From positions 20,770,001-20,834,000 of the forward strand of contig OZ234494.1 in the NCBI GenBank assembly GCA_965153455.1: a DNA stretch of 64,000 bases, given 5' to 3'. The stretch comes from Sphagnum compactum (taxonomy: Eukaryota > Bryophyta > Sphagnopsida > Sphagnales). Below are positions 47,666-56,345 of this stretch, one piece after another. Under the pieces are notes generated by a model. The model was not told the origin of the DNA and did no database searches. It was given only the letters and a program-made list of their open reading frames with translations. Every line of letters starts with the position of its first letter. Within the stretch, counting starts at the first letter, position 1. The position numbers and the translations under genes were made by a program.

Positions 47666-47932
47666 TGTTATGGACCGACTACAAACAAGTGGAGAATTAC
47701 AAGACAAGACAAGCTTTATTGATCCATCAACTGGTGTTGATCTGCTAAAGGGTTGTTCCCCAGACTATCTCCTTTTATAACCCTGAGCCATACTAGTCCC
47801 AAAATATCCTAGGCCATGATATTGCCAAAAGTATCCCAAAATATCCTAGGCCATGATATTGCCAAAAGTATCCCAAAATATCCTAGGACATGACATTGCC
47901 AAAAGTATCCCAAAATATCCTAAGCCATGACA
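47666..47932 (-). repeat. 3' LTR of the deleted gypsy copy
   Basis: It reads TGTCATGGC...CCATAACA on the minus strand, with no inverted arm after CCATAACA. Its U3 has three extra or partial copies of a 37-bp unit (TATTGCCAAAAGTATCCCAA ... ATATCCTAGGCCATGA). Confidence 0.85.
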
Positions 47933-47986
47933 TTATCCTCTCCTCAAGCGACATCTTCTAGATGGAGCCGGTTTGTTAGGATATCG

Positions 47987-49186
47987 TTAGTGAAACCGAT
48001 TAACTAAGTCTTGGGCATGAACTAGGTTTCCAACAGGCTCCCAAGTAGCTTCAGAAGGAGGATAACCTCGCCAAAAGACAAGGTACAGGAGCTTTCCACG
48101 AATCTTCTTGGAGTCCAAGACCTCCTGAACTTCAAACTCTTCTTGGCCTTCAATTTCGACTGGAGCTGAGGGTTCTTGATGACGTTCTGGGATCGGGTTT
48201 TCATGATAGGGCTCAAGCAGGGAGACATGGAAAACATTGTGGATTTTGAACTGGGGTGGAAGCTCCAACTAGCAAGCCACTAGACCAACCAATTTGGCGA
48301 TTTTGAAAAGTCCGAGGCGCTTGTAATCGAACTTGGCACATGGGCGAGTGGTAGCAATGTTCTTTCTGAGAAGCCAGACCTTGTCTCCAACCTTGAAGTT
48401 TGGATGGTCTTTGCGTCGGCGGTCTACTTGCTTCTTTTGCCACTCCTGTGTTAGCTTGAGTTCTACCATAAGGTTCTGTTGAACCTGTCCAAGCCTCGTG
48501 GCCCTTTCTTCAGCCGAGGGGTTTACGGAGTCTTCACGAATTTCAAGGCTGAACCTGGGATGAAAACCGTAATTGGCAAAGAATGGACTGATCCCGGTCG
48601 ATGCATGTGTTGTGTTATTGTAAGCAAACTCTGCTTGAGATAGTAGGTCCAGCCAGTCGTCCTGTTGGTAGTTCATAGTGCAGCGAAGGTATTGCTCGAG
48701 TGTCTGGTTTGTCCGTTCGGTTTGTCCATCTGTCTCAGGGTGGAAAGCTGAAGATAGCCGAATGTCAATTCCAAGAAGCTCGAATAGACGATGCCAGAAC
48801 TTGGATGCAAACTGAGGACCTCTGTCGGACACAATTTCCTCGGGGATTCCATGCAGTCAGACGATCCCGTCCAGAATTAACTGAGCTGTCTCTTCTGCCA
48901 TGATTGACTTGGAACAAGGGGTGAAATGGGCCATTTTGGTAAGTCGATCGACCACAACCAGTATTGAATTCTTGGTTCTGACAGTAGGGAGGTCCGTGAT
49001 GAAGTCCATTGCAATAGATCCCCAAGGTCGGCTAGGAATCGACAGAGGTTGTAGGAGTCCAAACGGGCGATGCCTGGGAGCCTTGGATCGAGCACATGTA
49101 TCACAAGACTTGACATACTCCCGTAGCATCTTGTTCATTTTGGGCCACCAGTAAGTCCTTGACACTAGTTCGTGAGACCGTGCCAT
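47987..49186 (-). pseudogene. Integrase and chromodomain of the deleted gypsy copy
   Basis: It shows TYWWPKMNKML, CDTCARSK, WGSIAMDFITDLP, MSDRGPQFASKFW and HPETDGQTERTNQTLEQY on the minus strand. The chromodomain (48268-47987) is fully open and keeps FWRGYPPSEATWEP. Stops: TGA for Arg near 48862 and TAG for Gln near 48270. Most of the region is otherwise collinear with 36690-37863. Confidence 0.9.
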
Positions 49187-49453
49187 TCCAAAGTGACCTG
49201 CCAGGGTGTTGTCGTGGCATTCCCTCAGGATTTTTAGGCGTATAGGTCCTTCGGGTACATAAATCAGGTTATTTCGAAGGAGAAGTCCGTCTTACTGCTC
49301 AAATTGATCCAAGTCATCACGATTTGGGTTCCTTGGTCGTTCCTGGAGTTCCTTCTTGATGTTGGTAGCCCAGGTGTCTTCCTTAGTTGCTATCTTGATG
49401 TCCCTGACAAGGTATGAGTCTGGGAGGGTGCTGATTGTTGCTGCAACTCGAAA

Positions 49454-50224
49454 TTACTTGGGGTTGAGTAAAGTCTGGTTCTGCTGGCCGTAGGCCTCAT
49501 CCCCCGCTCGAAGTTCATATTCTGAACGACGAGATAGCGCGTCAGCTTTCCCTTGCTGGGTGCCGGGTTGATACTCAATCTCAAAGTCGAAATCAGCTAG
49601 GAAGATAGACCAGCGTGCCTGGCGACGATTTAAGGTCCGAGTAGTTGTGAAATAAAGGAGATTCTTGTGATCTGTCAGAACTTGGACTCGATGTTGAGCT
49701 CCGGCAAGATACGGTCTCCACTGCTCGAATGCCGTGATGATTGCCAGGAGTTCCTTATCGCAGACCTGGTAGTTGATTTCGGCACTGGTTAACTTCCGTG
49801 AATAGAAAGCAACTGGATGCAGCAACCCATCTATTCCAAATTGAGATAGAATAGCTCCCAAGGCAAAATCTGAAGCGTCCGTTTCCACAATGAATGGCTT
49901 GGTAGGATCGGGATGTATCAGGATGGGTGCAGAGGTGAATGCCATCTTGAGAGTATCAAAAGCAACCTGGGCCGTTGGATTCCACGAGAAGGGCTTGTCT
50001 TTGCAAGTCAGGGTTATTAACGGTGTTGTGATCTTGGAATAGCCTTTGATAAACCGACGATAGAAGTTGGCAAACCCTAGGAAGCGTTGAACGTCCTTGA
50101 CCGAGGATGGAGTAGCCCAACACTGGATGGTCTCGACCTTTGACTTGTCCATGAAAATGCCATCTGGAGAGATCACGTAGCCGAGGAACGCCACTGAAGA
50201 TTTGTCGAATTCACATTTTTCCAA
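49454..50224 (-). pseudogene. RT C-terminus and RNase H of the deleted gypsy copy
   Basis: This is a continuous minus frame with FLGYVISPDGIFMDKSKVET, RFLGFANFYRRFIKGYSKI, FIVETDASDFALGAILSQ and LTDHKNLLYF. Unlike the longer copy it reads through EIEYQPGTQQGKADALSRR without a stop. It ends at TAA (Gln in the other copy) near 49454. Confidence 0.88.
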
Positions 50225-50463
50225 CTGGTGTTGATCTGCTAAAGGGTTGTTCCCCAGACTATCTCCTTTTATAACCCTGAGCCATACTAGTCCCAAAATA
50301 TCCTAGGCCATGATATTGCCAAAAGTATCCAAAAATATCCTAGGCCATGATATTGCCAAAAGTATCCCAAAATATCCTAGGCCATGATATTGCCAAAAGT
50401 ATCCCAAAATATCCTAGGACATGATATTGCCAAAAGTATCCCAAAATATCCTAGGCCATGACA
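50224..50463 (-). repeat. Truncated 5' LTR with 37-bp U3 repeats
   Basis: Four full 37-bp units precede the TATA region. The LTR stops at ACACCAGTTG, where it is fused to pol. The downstream half, with AATAAA and the CCATAACA end, is missing. Confidence 0.85.
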
Positions 50464-50595
50464 CTTCCGAAGGCAGTGCGGACGGATCGAACGCAGACCA
50501 AATTCGGAAAAACAGAAAAGCTCATAATCAGTGTCAGCTTTTGACTCCCTGTTGCTGAAGAAAAAGGATAACAGTAGTGTAGAACAGAAGTTTAC

Positions 50596-52811
50596 CTGTG
50601 AGATTACCTGAGCTTCAGATGCTTTAACTGCCTCCACTTCCATGAGAGCTGCTTTCAGTTGACTTTGTAACATAGCTGTGTGTGCCTGGACTTCTTCCAA
50701 TTCATGTTTCGCTGCGACTCCTTCTTTTCTTCCCTTCAATGCCACTGCCTTCTCCTCATCTGCTTCCATTGTCACCTGTCATCACACACCCCCCCCACCC
50801 CATCTTTTATTCTCAGATCGGCTATTTATACTTGAAGACCTGGGTACTGTTGTACCTGTTTGAATATGTAAAAGTGAACAGCCTCTTACCCATCACTGGC
50901 ATCAGACCTTAGAGAAGGAAAAAGCCTCTCAACTGACCTGATGGAAGGCATCATTTAAGCCAGATATGGACTCCTTTGCTTTGCTCTCTGCCTGTATGCC
51001 AGCTTCTAAGAGAGACTTAGCTTTGGAGAGCTCCAACTCCATCTCTGCAGTAACATCAGCAACAGTCACCTCCTACTCCTCCTTCACAGCCGCAAGCTCT
51101 GTCATGGTGTTTTTCAGCTCTGCCCTCAGGGATGCCAGAGATGTAGACATCCTTTGCTCCTACTCTATTGCCTTCTTCACTTTTGCATTTGACTCCTCCA
51201 ACTACATTGCATATGACCTTGCCTTCCAACACTTGAAAATCAATTTTTAATCTTTTGTCCTCTTTGGGTTCTGTTACAAAATCAGCAGCATAACAATTAA
51301 CATCAGCCTCAAAGAGACAATGACAAATATTACAGAACTCAATTGATTGAATTGAGTACCTTTTCTGCAGTTTTTGTTGCATCCTCAAGGTCTATCCTCG
51401 ATCCTCGCAATTTCAATCTATAGTCCCCAACAGCACCTTTCAATTTCATCTCAGATTCCTTTATGACAGCTATTGTCGCGCTCCCAAGTTCCTAGTAGAC
51501 CCACTCGAGGGTCTAGGTCAATGCGGAAGGAGTTGGAACTTGGAGCCCGATCCCGACTTCCAGCACTAGAGGGGGGTGAGAGGGGTGTGCTAGAAGCCCC
51601 GGGAAAGACTAGGAAGAGTGGACAAGCTTGACTCACTCACACGGACCCTCCATGAACCACTCTAAGTGGTTAGTCCAAAGTTGGAGCACCTTTGGTGCTA
51701 AGAAGAGCCACGGCCCGGACCTTGGGGAAGCCATCACCTTCCCCCTTGGGACTCATGTTGAATCCTTTTGGTGTTGGGACAAGCCACGGGTGAACTCGGA
51801 CTCACTTTGAACACGCACACACTCCGGGCTCGGGAGTAAGCCACCACCTCACTCCCTTTGGTGGGGAAGCCAGCACCTTTCCCCTTGGGGAAGCCAACCA
51901 CTTCCCCCTTATAGTATACTCTGTGACTCGCCGCGGGGGTGGCATCCAAATGGCCTTTTTGTCCCGGGACTCCCGGGACTCCCGCGTGGGAGTCCTGAAA
52001 TCGCGCAACTTCGGGACTCCCGCGACTTTGAAGCTTCATAACTTTCGAAGAAGACCTCCGATTGACTTGCTGTCTAAAGCCAAGTTGTAGGTCTCGTCGA
52101 GACCTTTTGAACGGTATGTTGCACGTTCTCTGCAGCCAAGTATTTTGGGTCGATTCCCGACTTTTAGTGATCGGGAGTCAAAACTGGACGACTCCCGGGA
52201 ATTCGACTCCCGGGCCTTCTTTTGGCCATAACTTGTGTTTCAGATGTCCAAATGAGTAATGCGAGCGCATTTTGGACATCTACACTTCAAGAGCTTTTCA
52301 TTGATATAAAGAGCGCAACAAGCCATTGAGTTTTGACCCCTCAAAACGCTCTCTGAAGTTTTGGGAGTCCTTTTGGGACTCCACTCTCACCAACTCCCAA
52401 CGTGGGAGTTCACTTGGGAGTGTGAGGGTTCACTCCCTCACACTCTCTGGACTCTTTGCACTCCTTGCACTCCCGGGAGCATGTGATGTGCCTCCCGGGT
52501 CTACTACTAGGCTCGCAACCTCACAACCCCCTCGCCTTGGTCGCAAGCCAAAGGCTAGGGTTGCGACAGCTATCTCCGCTTTGAGTTCCTCCAATTCTTT
52601 CTTCACTGCAACCACAGCTTCACCGGTTTTCTCTTGAGCTTCCTTGACAGCAGAAAACTCTGCCTTCAATGTTTCGAGCTCTGTAGTTGTCATGGCCCCT
52701 GTTGCCCTCTCTTCAGCTTCCTTTGTTGCCAATAGCTTTGATGTTACCTCCTCAAGCTCAGAAGCAGTTGCTTCCACAACGCCTCTCTGCCTTTGTTCTG
52801 CTTCCTCAACA
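50596..52811 (-). pseudogene. WEB-like (DUF827-type) coiled-coil gene fragment, several exons
   Basis: Three minus-strand exons with intact-looking splice sites read as one long coiled coil rich in Glu, Ala, Lys and Leu. Exon A runs 52811-51360 and is interrupted by a solo LTR; exon B is about 51233-50938, ending CATCAG/GTCAGT; exon C is about 50775-50596, ending TCACAG/GTAAAC. Peptides such as STSLASLRAELKNTMTELAA and EVEAVKASEAQ resemble plant WEB1/WEL proteins, which act in chloroplast photorelocation. Exon B carries three TAG codons in the coiled-coil frame, all where Gln (CAG) would suit. The fragment starts abruptly at 52811 against Helitron-type repeat sequence, and its 3' part is cut by a gypsy insertion in the next intron. 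A generic coiled-coil protein remains possible. Confidence 0.55.
51474..52568. mobile_element. Solo LTR, copy 2, inside a coiled-coil exon (TSD GCTAT)
   Basis: It begins TGTCGCGCTCCCAAGTTCC and ends GGCTAGGGTTGCGACA. GCTAT is found at 51469-51473 and 52569-52573. Removing the LTR and one GCTAT restores an open coiled-coil frame (EELKAEIAVIKESE across the join). The sequence matches 30757-31846 over its full length, including GGGGAAGCCA and CCCGGGAATTCGACTCCCGG stretches. Confidence 0.88.
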
Positions 52812-53216
52812 TCTTCCCTGTATGACGGGATGGATGGATGGACAGGTCGCACGGACGGAGGAAATGTCCGTCCGGTCCGGTTGGGTGACGGGACAGATGA
52901 CGGACATGGGAAAGCCACGCCCTTGGTATACTTAGCTACTGTCGGTGGCTACATGTACATCCGTCCGGTTGGATGACGGGACGGATGACGGTCATGGGAA
53001 AGCCACGCCCTCGGTATACTTAGCTACTGTCGATGGCTACATGTCCGTCCGTCCGGTTGGATGACGGGACGGATGACGGACATGGGAAAGCCACGCATTC
53101 GGTATACTTAGCTACTGTCCGTGGCTACATGTCCGTCCGTCTGGTTGGATGACGGGATGGATGACGGACATGGGAAAGCCACGCCCTCACTATATTTAGG
53201 GTCGGATGGATTTGAG
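52812..53216 (+). repeat. 88-bp tandem array, about four units
   Basis: Units starting GACGGGACGGATGACGG lie at 52887, 52975, 53063 and 53151, exactly 88 bp apart, with CATGGGAAAGCCACGCCCTC and TATACTTAGCTACTGTC inside. A single related unit lies at 44505-44560. The exact period and few differences point to recent amplification. Confidence 0.9.
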
Positions 53217-53940
53217 CCCCGTGCATAATGCACAGGTGTGTGTATTTGATGGTACATATTACAAAATTACAACTACAAACTACATTTCCAAAACCTCTCT
53301 ATATACCACATTTCGCATGTATTCATTGGGACCCTGCCCGTTGAAAATCTTGATGTTTGCACTACTTGTGACCATCATCCATCCCACCTTTGTGGTGTGT
53401 GCTGCTGGCTGTTGGTTCACTTTAGCCAATAATAAATGGTCTCAAATTTGTAAAGCACTTGGCAAAATTGTTTTAGTGTATCTGGAGGGCACATTATCAA
53501 GCGGAATCTGTTCTTTATAAAGGTTAGGGCATTTCAATTTTTAAAACTACCCATCTCTATTTTTTAATTATTTAAAAAAAATTCTTATGAAATCTGCTTG
53601 TGCTTTGCTTGACGAAGGATAATTTACCCTCGGTGTGAAGCTTTTTCAAAAACAAATAATGGCCCCTCAGCTCCACCTAAATAAGATTCTTTGTCAAATA
53701 ATAGATAGGCTGCCAAACTTGATTGCAAGAAAACAAAAACAACAACAATTAAAGAGGGAACTCAAGAGGGAGGGAAAATGAAACTACTTGCTTGAATAGG
53801 AATTGCAATTTTCAGGTTTTCTAGGTGCACGTCAGGGTGTATTTGGCCCTTTTGGTCTGATATTGATATCAGACCCCCCTGGGGTCGCGCATGCCTTTCT
53901 TAGACAGCGACACATGCGCAGGGGGGGGGGTTATTTATTT
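53217..53940. other. Helitron segment with hairpin, no gene
   Basis: It starts with the hairpin 53217-53236 and 'tatttgacggtacatattac', then repeats 29054-29170. 53380-53940 holds nothing recognised, ending in a run of ten G at 53920-53930. Confidence 0.5.
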
Positions 53941-53999
53941 CTGCCAGGGTTTTCTTCCCTGTATGATGCCATCCATGGATGGATGACGGGACGGATGAC

Positions 54000-55480
54000 G
54001 TGCCTAATGCACAGGTGTGTAAATAAATGAACATCAAATAAAACTGATGTTTTCTTGGGGGGTAGAACAGGCACAATTCCATGATGAAAATGCCCAAAGA
54101 TCTATTTCCAAAATTATTTTGCAGATTTTACTGGAGTATAATGTCTCTGGGGGGCAGATTAAGAACAAACCGGAGTGGTCTGAATTGACAGATTACATCG
54201 TGTAATGATCCATTATTCTGCCCTGATCATTGTCCTCAAATCTGTAAATGTCGAGATTGAACACTCTGGATACGTTGGTTACACACTGGAATGGGTTTAA
54301 TTCCCTCACCCATTCAACATTTTGGATAAGTTGGTTACATTACTGGAATGGGTTTGGTTCCTTCCCCCCATTGAACATTCTGGATAAGTTGGTTACATTA
54401 CTGGAATGGGTTTGGTTCCATCCCCTATTGAACATTCTGAATAAGTTGATTACACACTTGAATGAGTTTGGTTCCTTGCCCCATCGAACATTCCGGATAC
54501 GTTGGTTACGTACTGGGATAGGTTGGTTACGTACTGGAATGGGTTTGGTTCCCTCCTCCCATTGAACATTCTGGACAGGTTGGTTACACACTGGAATGGG
54601 TTGGGTTTGGCTCCCTCCTCCCATTGAACATTCTGGACAGGGTGGTTACGCACTGGAACCCCGTGCCTAATGCACAGGTGTGTTATTTCAACAATGTTTG
54701 GTTCATGTTTTACTTTTGTTTCAAAACTTTTATCTTTTTTATTTTTTATTTTTATATGTTTTCTGTTTTTATTATTATTTTGTATAATAAAAATAAAGTG
54801 TTTCTTTTTCACTTTTGTATTTTTGTTTATTTGGATGCAAATTTGAAGTTTGGAGAAAGAAGACACACCTCATTCTTTTTCAAGTAGGGTTTTTGTTCAT
54901 TATTATAAGTTTTATTTTTTCTTGTTTTCTACTCTTTATTTTTTTTCTTCTTTTTTGTAATTTTTTTCTTTTGAAATTATTGTATTTCCCTTTCCTTGTT
55001 TCATTTGTTTCCATTCCTGTTTTATAGTTTTTGTGTTTTTACTTTTTTTTGTTTATGTTTGTTTCATGTTTTAATTTTTTCTATTCTTATTTTGTCTATC
55101 TTCATTTATTTTTTAATGCGTTTATTTATTTATTTGGTTTCTATTTTCTTTTCAAAAAAAATCTAGTTTTTCTAATATGTTTTATAATAAAAATAATTTA
55201 AAAAACTTTTTTATTATTTTTTGATTAGATGCAGGTTTGAAGTTTGGAAAAAGAAGACAAACCTCATTTTTTTTTCAAGTATGGTTTTTGTTCTCTTTCT
55301 TTTGCTCTCTGTTTGGTTTCTTATTTTTTGTCATCTATTTTTAAATCTTCTTTTAAGATTATTTTACTGTATTCCCCTTTATTGTTTCATGTTTAAGTGT
55401 TTACAAAAAGTTTCTAATTGTTAAATTGTTTTTCTGTTTTTATTTTTTTTCTAATTTTTTCCCTTTTTAAAATATATATT
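54000..55480 (-). mobile_element. Helitron fragment 3 with minisatellite and T-rich tail
   Basis: It has the hairpin half at 54000-54015, then the same interior as 28040-28260, the array at 54246-54658, the hairpin at 54659-54678 and the T-rich stretch to 55480. It matches fragment 1 more closely than fragment 2. Confidence 0.7.
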
Positions 55481-56284
55481 TGTTCTGTTTGGATGTGTTC
55501 ATCCATTGAAGAGCCCTTAGGAGCAGGGTTTCCCCTATATTTCATAACTTTTATTTTTGCTGCATGGTGATATCATTGAAGTACCTTACTACCTTGGAAG
55601 TTTTGACACTAATTATATTATTTTTATAAATTTTGAAATTAAAAAAATTGGAAGAAATAAATCATTTCAAGGAAAATATAGATTCTCTTGAAATATTAAG
55701 GATTTTTTGGACATGGAATATTTATAATTAATTATTTATTTGACAGATATGTGTTGAAGCTGTCCCCTCTACTACAATAATCAGAAATCCACAATGGGGT
55801 TCAGAATCTTGGTGTTGAATGGAAATTTATCCCCTTCCTGTTGTGCAAACCATAGGTAGGGTGTTCTTAGGAAAAGCTATTAGTCCAGGCCAAAAATAGT
55901 GGCAGCCAATTTTAGGAATAAAATTTCCATGCAACCAATGAGAAGTCGTGTCATGCAGTGAAGGGGCCTCCCTTTTTGCCTTGTGGGTGGAGGGAGGGGG
56001 GAGGGGAGAGGAAGGGGATTTTTTTGGCAAGTTGTGTTCGGTCTGTCCACTGTTCAATTTCCACTTGGACAGTAGATAGTCACCCCTTCCATGCATGCTT
56101 TGTCAAATGTTGTCCTCCTTTCACCCCATTTAAGCCCGATGACAGGATGGATGAAATGTTCGTCCGGCTTAAATAGACAGATGACGGGATGCATGGATGA
56201 CGGGACAGACGGATTCAGGGGAAGCTTCATTCGCACGGCTTCAGGGGAAGCTTCATTCATTCTTCCTTTACTATATGTAATAAT
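55481..56284. other. Right end of the nest
   Basis: 55760-56010 has no gene. 56020-56190 repeats 42030-42200. 56217-56284 has GGGGAAGCTTCATTC twice, then the proposed Helitron 5' motif on the minus strand. Confidence 0.4.
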
Positions 56285-56345
56285 AATCTGGTGGAAAAGT
56301 GCAGGTGCTCCATGCGGGGCAGTCAAGGGCTTCCTGATATGATAC

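Larger units (their letters stand above)
47666..50463 (-). mobile_element. Ty3/gypsy chromovirus, internally deleted copy (TSD CTTCC)
   Basis: CTTCC at 47661-47665 and 50464-50468 bounds the element. On the minus strand it has a truncated 5' LTR (50463 to about 50224), then jumps directly into the reverse transcriptase C-terminus (LEKCEFDKSSVAFLGYV), RNase H, integrase, chromodomain and a 3' LTR (47932-47666). PBS, leader, gag, protease and most of the reverse transcriptase are gone. The first 25 codons of the open frame that starts at 50296 come from LTR sequence. The coding part is better preserved than in the longer copy. Confidence 0.9.
44862..56284 (-). mobile_element. Helitron 2, minus orientation, gene-capturing
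   Basis: The 3' end is the hairpin plus CTAG at 44862-44865. The probable 5' end is at 56264-56284, next to the resumed copy B sequence. Between them lie an AVT-like transporter exon, minus-strand WEB-like coiled-coil exons, an 88-bp tandem array, and Helitron subfamily segments (hairpins at 53217, 54000 and 54659). No Rep/helicase is seen, so it would be non-autonomous. Two LTR-type elements inserted later. The 5' end and the unity of the segment are inferred. Confidence 0.45.
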
